In this document: positions 14,888-22,476 of the stretch, in pieces
Layout: every line of letters begins with the position of its first letter
Numbering within the stretch: the stretch's first letter is position 1
Notes under the pieces: generated by a model
What the model was told of the DNA's origin: nothing
Databases searched by the model: none
What the model saw: the letters and a program-made list of their open reading frames with translations, nothing else
Assembly (NCBI GenBank): GCA_903925015.1
Contig: CAIYDY010000377.1
Location: 1-50,561 of the forward strand
Source of the DNA: an uncultured Acidobacteriia bacterium
Lineage (GTDB): Bacteria > Acidobacteriota > Terriglobia > Bryobacterales > Bryobacteraceae
Direction of reading: 5' to 3'
Length of the DNA stretch: 50,561 nucleotides
Position numbers and translations under genes: made by a program

Positions 14888-15349
14888 CTATCGCAGTAAC
14901 GCCAAAATCGAAGCGACTTCCCGCCTGATCTCCGTCAGCGGGTCGGGTGCCCCGAACAGACTCCGCTGCTGCTGAACCACCTTGGCCTTCTTCTTCGGCT
15001 CGGCCTTCTTCGCCACGGACCGCTCGGCCAGCACCTTGCGGGCCCCCTCGATGGTGAATTTCCGGTTGTAAAGCAGATCCTTGATCTGCAGCAGCATTTC
15101 CACGTCCTTGCGGCGGAACATGCGCTGGCCCGTGTCCGATTTCTTGGGCGACAGGCCCTTGAACTCGGTCTCCCAGTAGCGGAGAACATAGGCCTCGACA
15201 CCCACCAACTGGGATACCTCGCCGATGCGGAAGAACAACTTGTCCGGGATTGCGGTTTCGGCAACGGGGCCAACTCCGGACGCCGAGGCGCCCGTCATCG
15301 CAAATTCATCCCCGGTCTTTTTCGACTCGCCGCCTGTGGACGCCCGCAT
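14888..15349 (-). CDS. MerR-family transcriptional regulator
   Basis: This 153-residue protein has an N-terminal MerR winged helix-turn-helix: [27 protein letters not shown] and [21 protein letters not shown] Lys-rich linker and a short C-terminal helix follow. It lacks the Cys metal site of classic MerR proteins and resembles the short regulators found next to ihfA or pheT in many genomes. The first 37 residues before IPDKLFF are poorly conserved in style, so ATG at 15298 is a realistic alternative start and would free a 73-nt divergent promoter region. It converges with the vapC remnant and diverges from the CpaF gene. Confidence 0.85.
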   Translation of the reverse strand: MRASTGGESKKTGDEFAMTGASASGVGPVAETAIPDKLFFRIGEVSQLVGVEAYVLRYWETEFKGLSPKKSDTGQRMFRRKDVEMLLQIKDLLYNRKFTIEGARKVLAERSVAKKAEPKKKAKVVQQQRSLFGAPDPLTEIRREVASILALLR

Positions 15350-15352
15350 CGC

Positions 15353-15358
15353 TATAAT
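15353..15358 (+). promoter_or_regulatory. Perfect -10 box upstream of the CpaF gene
   Basis: A consensus TATAAT lies 13 nt before the GTG at 15372, between the divergent MerR and CpaF genes. No clear -35 box and no ribosome site before the GTG are seen, so the leader would be very short. Confidence 0.4.
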
Positions 15359-15371
15359 TGTCCATACTACC

Positions 15372-16712
15372 GTGGCGTCAAACTACAGGCCCATCCCGAC
15401 CCAAAAGCCCGCCGCTCCAGCTGTTGGACGGCCCACAGACCGCAACTTCGAATTGAAGTCGGCAATCCACAAAAAGCTGCTTGGCGTGCTCAATTTGGAG
15501 CGCGTTTCTTCACTGCCCAAGGAACGCCTGCGGGCGGAAATTGGGCGCGTGGTGGAGCGTCTGCTGGAAGACGAGCGCGTGCCGATGACGACGGCGGAGC
15601 AAAACCGGATTGTCGAGGAAGTTCTGGACGAGACGCTGGGACTCGGGCCGCTGGAACCTCTTCTGAAAGAGCCGTCGATCTCGGACATCCTGGTCAACCG
15701 CTTCGACAAGGTGTATATCGAACGGGGCGGCAAGCTGTCGGAAGTTCCTGTGCGGTTCCGTGACAATGCGCATCTGCTCCACATCATCGAAAAGATCGTT
15801 TCACAGGTCGGCCGCCGGATCGACGAGGCGCAGCCGATTGTCGACGCGCGCCTCCTAGACGGCTCCCGTGTCAACGCGATTATCCCGCCCCTGGCGCTGG
15901 ACGGGCCAAGTCTCAGCATCCGGCGTTTCGGCCGGCACGTGATCACGCAGGAGGAGATGATCCAGTACAAGACGGTAATGCCGTCGATGCTGAAATTCCT
16001 TGCGGCCGCCGTGCAGGCCAAGACCACGATTCTGATTTCCGGCGGCACCGGTTCGGGCAAAACGACCACGCTGAACGCTCTCTCCCGGTTCATCCCGGAG
16101 GAGGAGCGGATCGTCACCATCGAGGACACCGCCGAACTGCAGCTGCAGCAGCGCCACGTGGTGAAGTTCGAAACCCGGCCGCCGAATCTCAACAAGGAGG
16201 GCGGCATCAACCAGCGCCAACTTCTCCGGACCGCGCTCCGTATGCGCCCCGACCGCATCATCGTCGGCGAGTGCCGCGGTGCCGAAGCATTGGACATGCT
16301 CCAAGCCATGAACACCGGCGTGGAGGGTTCCATGAGCACGGTGCACGCCAACACGCCGAAAGATGCCTTTTCTCGTCTGGAAACCATGGTGATGATGGCC
16401 GATATCGAAATTCCCGCTCGCGTGATCCTGCAACAGTTGGCTTCAGCGATCAAGCTGGTGGTTCAGGTGGCGAGACTCCAAGATGGTGCGCGCCGGATCA
16501 TGAACATTTCGGAGGTGGTTGGAGCGCACGACGATCAAGTGGAGATTCAGGATATCTTCGTGTTTGAGCGGACGGGCATCAACGACCAAGGCAAGGTCCA
16601 AGGACGGTTCAAGTGCACGGGTGTCCGCCCGAAATTGCTGGACCGGTTGCGCGTGAACGGCATCACCCTGCCGGACTCGGTTTTCACCGAAGTGGTCAAT
16701 ATCAATATGTAA
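15372..16712 (+). CDS. cpaF: CpaF/TadA-type secretion ATPase
   Basis: This 446-residue protein is a PilT/VirB11-superfamily ATPase of the CpaF/TadA branch, which powers Flp/tight-adherence pilus assembly at the inner membrane. Residues 1-110 are the helical N-terminal domain ([20 protein letters not shown]), then the hydrolase core with Walker [10 protein letters not shown] at 224-232, an Asp box around EDTAEL, Walker [20 protein letters not shown] and a His box [12 protein letters not shown]. All ATPase motifs are intact. GTG at 15372 is chosen because no in-frame ATG fits before the conserved domain; an upstream ATG at 15225 would overlap the divergent gene. No other tad/cpa gene is adjacent, so it is a lone copy here. 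Confidence 0.9.
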   Translation: MASNYRPIPTQKPAAPAVGRPTDRNFELKSAIHKKLLGVLNLERVSSLPKERLRAEIGRVVERLLEDERVPMTTAEQNRIVEEVLDETLGLGPLEPLLKEPSISDILVNRFDKVYIERGGKLSEVPVRFRDNAHLLHIIEKIVSQVGRRIDEAQPIVDARLLDGSRVNAIIPPLALDGPSLSIRRFGRHVITQEEMIQYKTVMPSMLKFLAAAVQAKTTILISGGTGSGKTTTLNALSRFIPEEERIVTIEDTAELQLQQRHVVKFETRPPNLNKEGGINQRQLLRTALRMRPDRIIVGECRGAEALDMLQAMNTGVEGSMSTVHANTPKDAFSRLETMVMMADIEIPARVILQQLASAIKLVVQVARLQDGARRIMNISEVVGAHDDQVEIQDIFVFERTGINDQGKVQGRFKCTGVRPKLLDRLRVNGITLPDSVFTEVVNINM

Positions 16713-16736
16713 GGCTAGCCATATGTAAGGCTAGCC
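16705..16736. repeat. 16-bp tandem duplication spanning the cpaF stop codon
   Basis: ATATGTAAGGCTAGCC occurs twice without a gap (16705-16720 and 16721-16736), and a diverged third copy GCAAGGCTAGG follows at about 16744-16753. Each unit contains the perfect palindrome GGCTAGCC, so the two copies (16713-16720, 16729-16736) can pair as an 8-bp stem with an 8-nt loop. The stop codon of cpaF lies in the first copy and is repeated in the second. It sits between convergent genes and may serve as a weak two-way terminator. Confidence 0.75.
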
Positions 16737-16749
16737 ATGTGATGCAAGG

Positions 16750-17460
16750 CTAGGCCCGCGCCGCGCCTTCGGGCAGGGTGAAGCGGTAGCCGATGCGCGG
16801 TTCCGTCTGGATGAAGGTCGGCTTGCTGGCCGAAGGCTCGATCTTCTTCCTTAGTTGGTTGATGAAGACCCGCAGATACTCGATTTGCTCGCCGTATTCC
16901 GGCCCCCAGATGGCTTGGAGAAGCTTGCGGTGGGGCACCGGCTTGTTAGCGTTCGAGATTAGATAGCGCAGGATGTCGAACTCTGTGGGCGTAAGCCGGA
17001 CTAGTTTTCCTCCCGCCATGACACGCCGGGAATCAAAATCAATCTCGAGGCCGGGGACGGAGATCCGTTTCGCAACCGTATCCGTGGCAAAGCCGGACCG
17101 ACGCAGTGCCGCCCTGATGCGCGCCATCAATTCGTCGAAGCTGAAGGGCTTGCTGACGTAATCGTCCGCGCCGGCGTCGAGTGCTTGCACTTTATCCTTG
17201 TCCGAGTCACGGACCGAGACGACGATGATCGGCATATCCCAGGCGTTGCGGATCGCACGGCAGGTCTCGAATCCGCCCATGCCGGGCATGTTCAGGTCCA
17301 GAATCACCAGATCGACCGTGCGTTGGCGCAGGATTTCTAGCGCATCCTCGCCGTTCGGCGTGTCCAAAACCGTTGCCCCTTGGGAGTTCAGGCTGGCCCG
17401 CAACACGCGCCGGATCTGCGGCTCGTCATCGATCACCATGATTGTTCTGTTGTTGATCAA
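16750..17460 (-). CDS. KdpE-like OmpR-family response regulator
   Basis: This 236-residue protein has a receiver domain (IMVIDDEPQIRRVLR, phosphoacceptor Asp55 in LVILDLNMPGMGG, Lys104 in SKPFSF) and an OmpR/PhoB-type winged helix (LTPTEFDILRYLI to IGYRF). The wording of the receiver is very close to KdpE. The start is a TTG at 17460 that overlaps the kinase stop as TTGA; GGAG lies 7 nt before it, which decides the start over ATG at 17439. Translation is coupled to the kinase gene. No kdpFABC or other target operon lies in the window, so the regulated system is unknown. Confidence 0.88.
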   Translation of the reverse strand: MINNRTIMVIDDEPQIRRVLRASLNSQGATVLDTPNGEDALEILRQRTVDLVILDLNMPGMGGFETCRAIRNAWDMPIIVVSVRDSDKDKVQALDAGADDYVSKPFSFDELMARIRAALRRSGFATDTVAKRISVPGLEIDFDSRRVMAGGKLVRLTPTEFDILRYLISNANKPVPHRKLLQAIWGPEYGEQIEYLRVFINQLRKKIEPSASKPTFIQTEPRIGYRFTLPEGAARA

Positions 17461-18854
17461 TTTTTTACTCCTTGGATTTGGGGTGTTTCGGTGGCGACCG
17501 GCAACGCGAAGCGGAATGCGGGACCTCGGGGAAGCATGTCCAACCATACCTTGCCGCCGTGCGCTTCCGCGATCGCCTGTGCGATAGCCAAGCCCAAGCC
17601 CGTACCCTCGACCTGGGAGCCTTCACCGGCAGCACGATAGAACTTCGTAAATAGCTTGTCCCTGGCTTCCAGCGGGATGTCACCGCCTTCATTTTGGACG
17701 GTCAACCGCACCTCGGCATCGACCTGCTCAGCCGAAATACATATGTCGGAGCCCGGCTTCGAGTATTTCCAGGCATTGTCCACCACTTGCATCAGCATCT
17801 GACCCAACAGAAACCGGTCACCGCGCACCGGTGGCAATGATTCGGGCATGTCGATTTGAATCGTTCGACCCGCAATGTACCGGGCAACGCGGGCAATAAC
17901 AGACTCCGCGACTTCCGCCAGCGCGCAATTCTCGAACATCGGTCGGGCTTGATGGGCCTCAATACGGGCCAAGTCCAAGGATTCCCGGATCAATAAATCC
18001 AGCCGGTCGGCCTCCTCGTCAATCACAGCAACCAACTCGGCCGTATCTTCGGCCGATACATTCGGCGAGGCCCGAAGAATGGACGAGGCGGCCTTGATTG
18101 AGGTCAGGGGGGTCTTGAAATTATGCGCCAAGGCATTCAGGACGACATTTCTCAATTCCTCGCCGCGTCTGGCGGCTTCAGCGCGCGCCCGCTCTTCTCC
18201 GCTGCGGGCGCGCTCCAAGACAAGGTGCACCAGATTGCCGATGGCACTGGAGACTTCAACCGAGGGCGGCGTGCCGTAGAACCGCAAACTGCCCGAGCCC
18301 AGGCCCGTCGTCGCACTCGCCACCCCAACGCAGTCGCCGGCAGAAACAACTGGGGACCCGTCGCCCAATTCCAATTCCGCGCCGCTGACCCCGAACAGCC
18401 GCTCAATCTGGGCAACCGTCTTCGTGGCGGCCTCGGATACCGTATCTGAGGCAAATAGGGAATTTCCCAACTCTTGAAGACGTTCCATCTCTTCCCGACG
18501 ACCAATGGCCTCGGCAGCGCGGCGCTGTGCCCGAATCGAAAGCTGCGTTGCCGTAAGTGCCGTTAGCACCATCATGCAGAACGTGACGGCGCCTTCGGCC
18601 GATGTGATGCGGAGACTTCCAACTTGGTCAATAAAGAACCAGCTGAACGCGAGACTGGCGGATATCGCGGTGAAAATAGCCACTGCCCATTCACCGCTGG
18701 CCGATACCGCCAATATCTCCAACAGCAGCGCCATGGAGCAAGTGGACCGGTTCGCACCGATTTTGAAACACAAGCTTGCGGCAGTCCAAGTCAGAACTGC
18801 ACAAACTGCACACATGGCCGTAATGCGCAACTGCTTCCGTGGTTCGACTCTCAC
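17457..18854 (-). CDS. KdpD-like sensor histidine kinase without the Usp half
   Basis: This 465-residue membrane kinase corresponds to the C-terminal half of KdpD. A DUF4118-type block of four short membrane spans occupies residues 10-105, a GAF-like domain about 125-215, then the dimerisation helix with His244 in ALAHNFKTPLTSI, the N box VVDNAWKYS and G box EGTGLGLAIAQAI. The N-terminal K+-sensing KdpD and Usp domains are missing. The H-box reads HNFKTPL where most kinases have HE/D-L/F-RTPL, keeping Lys for Arg. It is first in a two-gene operon with the KdpE-like regulator. Confidence 0.88.
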   Translation of the reverse strand: MRVEPRKQLRITAMCAVCAVLTWTAASLCFKIGANRSTCSMALLLEILAVSASGEWAVAIFTAISASLAFSWFFIDQVGSLRITSAEGAVTFCMMVLTALTATQLSIRAQRRAAEAIGRREEMERLQELGNSLFASDTVSEAATKTVAQIERLFGVSGAELELGDGSPVVSAGDCVGVASATTGLGSGSLRFYGTPPSVEVSSAIGNLVHLVLERARSGEERARAEAARRGEELRNVVLNALAHNFKTPLTSIKAASSILRASPNVSAEDTAELVAVIDEEADRLDLLIRESLDLARIEAHQARPMFENCALAEVAESVIARVARYIAGRTIQIDMPESLPPVRGDRFLLGQMLMQVVDNAWKYSKPGSDICISAEQVDAEVRLTVQNEGGDIPLEARDKLFTKFYRAAGEGSQVEGTGLGLAIAQAIAEAHGGKVWLDMLPRGPAFRFALPVATETPQIQGVKN

Positions 18855-18983
18855 AGCCGCAACACCTCCATACCCCGGCCCCCCCGGTCACACCTTTATC
18901 ATTTCACAGGGCTTGCAAGCTGGCTGGAACCTTTATGGATGCCAAATCTATTCGGACGGCGGGTTCGCGCATGTCCACGAAGG

Positions 18984-18989
18984 TACAAT
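18984..18989 (+). promoter_or_regulatory. -10 hexamer of a probable leaderless metF promoter
   Basis: TACAAT ends exactly 6 nt before the ATG of metF. The weak GAAGG just upstream overlaps the hexamer, so it could instead be a ribosome site; the spacing equals that before the genes at 737 and 45097. Confidence 0.45.
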
Positions 18990-18995
18990 CGTGTC

Positions 18996-19871
18996 ATGCT
19001 CATCCGCGACCTTCTGGCCAGCGGCGCACCCTCAATTTCGTTCGAATTCTTCCCGCCGAAGTCCGAAGAGGCTGTCGCGCAACTCGAACGAACAATTGAG
19101 GATTTGGCGACCCTCCATCCCACTTTCGTATCGGTCACATACGGTGCCGGTGGCTCCACGCGGGAAAAAACGATTGACATCGTCAGCCGCATCAAGCGCG
19201 ACACCGGAATCGATGCAATGGCCCATCTGACCTGCGTGGGCTCAACCCGCGACGAGTTGGCCGGCATCCTGCAGCGCCTTGCCTCGGCGGGAGTCGAGAA
19301 CATCCTTGCGCTCCGCGGAGATCCACCCAAGGGCCAGACAACTTTCACGGCGGTGGAGGGCGGCTTCCGCTACGCGAATGAATTGGTTGCATTCATCCGC
19401 GACGTCCTGCCCGCCGGTGTTTCAGTCGGAGGTGCCGCGTATCCTGAGAAGCACGTGGATTGCGGTAATCCCGCAGTGGATTTGGACAACCTCAAGCGCA
19501 AGGTCGACGCTGGAGTGGACTTCCTGATCACGCAGCTCTTCTTCGACAACCGCCATTACTGGGAATTCACGGAACGCGCACGCGCAGCCGGGATCACCGT
19601 TCCGATCATTCCAGGCATTATGCCAATCGCCAATGCCACTAGCGCCGAGCGCTTCGGAGCCACGTTCCCATTTAAATTGGCAGCGGAATTGAACCGGCGG
19701 AGGGAGAACCCGGAGTCTGTGGCCCAGTTGGGAATCGCGCATGCCACCTCGCAGTGCATTGACCTCTTGCTGGGCGGTGCTCCCGGCATCCATTTCTATA
19801 CCCTGAACCGGAGTTCCGCCACCCGCAAAATTTTTGAGGCGCTGCAGTTGATCGGCCTGGCTCCGAAATAA
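18996..19871 (+). CDS. metF: 5,10-methylenetetrahydrofolate reductase
   Basis: This 291-residue protein matches MetF in length and motifs. It reduces methylene-THF to methyl-THF with FAD, feeding methionine synthesis in the cytosol. The motifs are SFEFFPPKSEEAVAQL with the catalytic Glu, SVTYGAGGSTRE, HLTCVGSTRDEL, LALRGDPPKG, YPEKH and FITQLFFDN-like LITQLFFDNRHYWEF, then IPGIMPI. ATG at 18996 begins right before the conserved strand. The next gene starts 14 nt after the stop. The promoter region lies just upstream of the divergent histidine kinase gene. Confidence 0.95.
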   Translation: MLIRDLLASGAPSISFEFFPPKSEEAVAQLERTIEDLATLHPTFVSVTYGAGGSTREKTIDIVSRIKRDTGIDAMAHLTCVGSTRDELAGILQRLASAGVENILALRGDPPKGQTTFTAVEGGFRYANELVAFIRDVLPAGVSVGGAAYPEKHVDCGNPAVDLDNLKRKVDAGVDFLITQLFFDNRHYWEFTERARAAGITVPIIPGIMPIANATSAERFGATFPFKLAAELNRRRENPESVAQLGIAHATSQCIDLLLGGAPGIHFYTLNRSSATRKIFEALQLIGLAPK

Positions 19872-19885
19872 AGGACTCACCCGCG

Positions 19886-20782
19886 ATGCAGCAGCAGCCC
19901 ACAGGCCTTCCGCCAGCAAGTGCTCCACCTCCTGTGGAAGCCCGTTTTGGTGCGTCGGCAGCACGAAGAACCGCACCCATGGTGTGCCTGCATTCCGCCA
20001 ACATCGCTCGCGCCCCCTATTTTGATTTGGGCAACATTGCGGCCCAGCTGGGGTACGAAGGTGTGGACATCACCGTGATGATTGGCGGCCATGTCGATCC
20101 GCGGGTCACGAATGTGGATCTGGTGCGGGCGTTCGAGAGCGTTCGCGGTGCCGGGCTGGAAGTGCCGATGATTACGACGGCGATCAATACTCCTGCGGAT
20201 CCCACCGTTTATCCGGTGTTGTACTTGACCGGGCATTCCCAAATCCTGCTGTTCCGGTTGGGCCTGTGGCAATATGGTCCGCAGCAGATCGATTTGCGCT
20301 TGGCCATGGTCCGGCAGGACCTCTCGCGGATTCTACCGATTGCCCAGCAATGCGGCATCACGGCCATGTTCCCGAACCGCGCCGGGGGGTATGTGGGAGC
20401 GGCCACTTGGGATGCTGAACAAATCATCGCGCCCTTCGACCAGAGGATGGTGGGGCACTGCTTCGATCCAGCCGAAGCGATGATCGAAGGTGGGCTCGGC
20501 GGATGGCACACGGCTTTCCGATTGGCGCTTCCCAGGCTGAAGTCGATCTCATTGCAGGATTTTTACTGGGAGAAGAGTGGTCCGGCTTGGAGCGTCCGGA
20601 AATGCCCGCTTGGAGAGGGGATGGTGGATTTCGGGAAACTGTTTGACATGGCGGCTGCGGCAAAGTTCACCGGGCCAATCTCCATTCGGATGGACTACCA
20701 GGCCCCGGATGCATTTGGCGCGATGACGAGAGACGCCGAGTTCGTCAAGGCCCAGATCCAACGTGCATGGGCGGGTCGGTAG
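19886..20782 (+). CDS. Sugar phosphate isomerase/epimerase-like TIM barrel
   Basis: This 298-residue protein is a xylose-isomerase-like TIM barrel. It has the alternating strands VCLHSANI, GYEGVDITV, VPMITTAIN, GITAMFPNRAGGYVGA, MVGHCFDPAEAMIEGG, LKSISLQDFYWEK and GPISIRMDY. Acidic and His residues at strand ends (FDPAEA, LQDFYW) could bind a divalent metal. A Pro- and Ala-rich N-terminal extension of about 30 residues precedes the barrel, and ATG at 19979 is an alternative start; AAAGGA before 19886 supports the longer form. It is 14 nt after metF, so the two are probably co-transcribed, although no shared pathway is obvious. The substrate is unknown. Confidence 0.82.
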   Translation: MQQQPTGLPPASAPPPVEARFGASAARRTAPMVCLHSANIARAPYFDLGNIAAQLGYEGVDITVMIGGHVDPRVTNVDLVRAFESVRGAGLEVPMITTAINTPADPTVYPVLYLTGHSQILLFRLGLWQYGPQQIDLRLAMVRQDLSRILPIAQQCGITAMFPNRAGGYVGAATWDAEQIIAPFDQRMVGHCFDPAEAMIEGGLGGWHTAFRLALPRLKSISLQDFYWEKSGPAWSVRKCPLGEGMVDFGKLFDMAAAAKFTGPISIRMDYQAPDAFGAMTRDAEFVKAQIQRAWAGR

Positions 20783-20785
20783 GGG

Positions 20786-20935
20786 TTATTCGGGTTCGTC
20801 CAGTGCCAGTCCGCAGGTGCAACAGTCGCTGCAGCGCGCGCACTTGTCGCAAAGGTGGTTGGCGCACGTGTCCTTGGTGCAGACGACGCAGATCCGGGTT
20901 GATTCTTCTTCGCAAATGGTGCAGATGAATGCCAT
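20786..20935 (-). CDS. 49-residue Cys-rich zinc-finger microprotein
   Basis: This short open frame encodes 49 residues with 11 cysteines. The order is CTICEEE, RICVVC, DTCANHLC, DKCARCSDCC and TCGL, i.e. C-x2-C, C-x2-C, then a C/H cluster with KC-x2-C, as in B-box or small zinc-binding proteins. Ligand count suits two or three zinc ions. It begins 8 nt after the stop of the helical secreted protein on the same strand and is the last gene of the FecR operon. There is no good ribosome site, so translational coupling is likely. It has no signal peptide, unlike its operon partners. Function is unknown. Confidence 0.7.
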   Translation of the reverse strand: MAFICTICEEESTRICVVCTKDTCANHLCDKCARCSDCCTCGLALDEPE

Positions 20936-20943
20936 ATGGGTGG

Positions 20944-21531
20944 TCAGGGGGTGCGTCGGACGGGTTTCGGTGGAGCGGGCGGCTGGACCGAGATCATTCC
21001 ACGGCAGCGCTGCGCCTCTTTTTCCACAATCTGGTATTCCTGTTCCTTTTGGCCCGCCAGTTCGAGAACGTATTCCTGGAGCTTGGCGAGATCGTCATTG
21101 TCCTCGGCTGCTACAGCCTGAATAAGGTCAGCGAGCGATGGGTTTTGGTATCGGCGCAGACCGGACATCAGGGAGTCCAAGTTGCGGTGGCAGTTCTGGG
21201 CCCGGAACAGTGCACGGATCGCGGTGTCCAGTCGGCTGGAGGTTCGAGAGAGGAGTTCCATTTCCTGCCGTACCGCCACTACTTGCAGACGAAGGGAATC
21301 CACATGGGTGATGTATGTTTCGGAGGCACCCTTGGCGACCCAATCGGCGGCCCGAACCTGATCGAACATGGGACTGAGCCGGGCGAAGTTGTTGGCGATC
21401 CGAGCATACATTTCTCCAACTTGTTGGTCGGATTGTGCCGGAATGACCGTGTTCTGTTGCGCAGCCAGCGGAAGCCAGCCAGCCGTGAGCAATGACAGGC
21501 CCAGCAAGCCGCAGATACGCCGCGTGATCAC
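20944..21531 (-). CDS. Secreted helical protein of the FecR operon
   Basis: This 195-residue protein is not recognised. Residues 1-24 are a signal peptide (LLGLSLLTAGWLPLAAQ). The mature part is predicted almost all helix with heptad-like spacing (VGEMYARIANNFARLSPMF, LRLQVVAVRQEMELLSRTS, LAKLQEYVLELAGQKEQEY), ending in a Pro-rich tail. Two cysteines (QNCHRN and QRCRGM) could form a disulfide in the periplasm. Its ATG overlaps the FecR gene stop as ATGA, so the two are translated together and may form a complex. Confidence 0.75.
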   Translation of the reverse strand: MITRRICGLLGLSLLTAGWLPLAAQQNTVIPAQSDQQVGEMYARIANNFARLSPMFDQVRAADWVAKGASETYITHVDSLRLQVVAVRQEMELLSRTSSRLDTAIRALFRAQNCHRNLDSLMSGLRRYQNPSLADLIQAVAAEDNDDLAKLQEYVLELAGQKEQEYQIVEKEAQRCRGMISVQPPAPPKPVRRTP

Positions 21532-22331
21532 TTCGGAGGTGGTGGCGGACCGGAAGGAGGTGGTGGCGGCGGGGCCGTGGGGGGCGGCGGCGCGCTTCCC
21601 GTATTCTTGTCCCCGGCACTGGTTCCGCCCGCTGGAGAAGTTGCGGACGTTCCGCTGCTCCCCCGCGCACCAAGTCCAACCCGGTACAGGACGTCCGAAG
21701 CAATACGAGCTGCCTGCTGCAGGACTGCGCCCTTATCGATCGATGCTTTCGCCAACTGGTCGTTCTTGTAGACGCGAATCCATTCGCCCGCAGTAAGAAT
21801 GCGGGACGGACCCTGCCGGAGCAGGTGGCGGACCTCCACCGAACCCTCTTCGTCCAAGACCCAAGTCACTTCCGTACCGTCCTCGACCTCTACATCAAAC
21901 ACTGTGCCGCGCACGGAGATCACAGCACTGGGGGTACGAACCCGGTTGTTGTTGGGAAGGTTGCCGATATGCTCGATCTGGACACGAACCTTACCCAGCC
22001 AGACTTCCAAAAGATCCTTCCAATCGCCACGGTTGGCGCGAAAGACCACATGTGCGTTCTGAAAGACTTCGAACTTGCTGCCGTCGGAAACTTCGAACAG
22101 GCCCCAGCCTTCCGGTCCGGTGACGATCACTTGCTGCGGCCGCACCGTGTCGCCGACGTTCAGCGCCCAAGGTGTGGAATCCTTCATCACCGAGATCTGG
22201 CCCGTGAAGTTTAACAGCTTCGCCGCACCATCCGGGATCTGGGCACCCGATTGCGCACGGAGGACCGTTCCTGCCAAGAGCAGGAAGGCCACGGCCAACC
22301 CGTTCCGCGAGTTTGGAATCCTAAGTGCCAC
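21528..22331 (-). CDS. Secreted FecR-domain protein with Pro-rich tail
   Basis: This 267-residue protein has a signal peptide (about 1-26) and a FecR domain at 40-170. The diagnostic stretch is VRTPSAVISVRGTVFDVEVE followed by EGSVEVRHL. In classical FecR the domain relays signals from TonB receptors to a sigma factor, but here there is no anti-sigma region, membrane span or sigma gene, as in many secreted acidobacterial FecR proteins. The last 40 residues are low-complexity, ending in long Pro runs, perhaps for contact with the cell wall. It is the first gene of a three-gene operon, divergent from the Asp-box propeller gene. Confidence 0.87.
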   Translation of the reverse strand: MALRIPNSRNGLAVAFLLLAGTVLRAQSGAQIPDGAAKLLNFTGQISVMKDSTPWALNVGDTVRPQQVIVTGPEGWGLFEVSDGSKFEVFQNAHVVFRANRGDWKDLLEVWLGKVRVQIEHIGNLPNNNRVRTPSAVISVRGTVFDVEVEDGTEVTWVLDEEGSVEVRHLLRQGPSRILTAGEWIRVYKNDQLAKASIDKGAVLQQAARIASDVLYRVGLGARGSSGTSATSPAGGTSAGDKNTGSAPPPPTAPPPPPPSGPPPPPK

Positions 22332-22476
22332 AGGCTACAACAAGAATAGCACCGAACATGCCGAAAAGTTCCGATCCGAGTTCCGGAAAAACACTCCCGA
22401 AGCGCCATAAGGGCCATATGGACCGTTCCACCGATCCAATCTCCGGTCTGACGCGCTACCATTAGGATAGTCAAAC

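Noticed and set aside
16705-16756. Possible CRISPR or satellite array at the cpaF stop
   Set aside because: Only two exact units without spacers and no cas genes; it is a simple tandem duplication.
16750-18854. Complete Kdp potassium system
   Set aside because: The pair resembles KdpE and the C-terminal half of KdpD, but kdpF, A, B and C are absent and the sensor domain is missing, so kdp names were not assigned.
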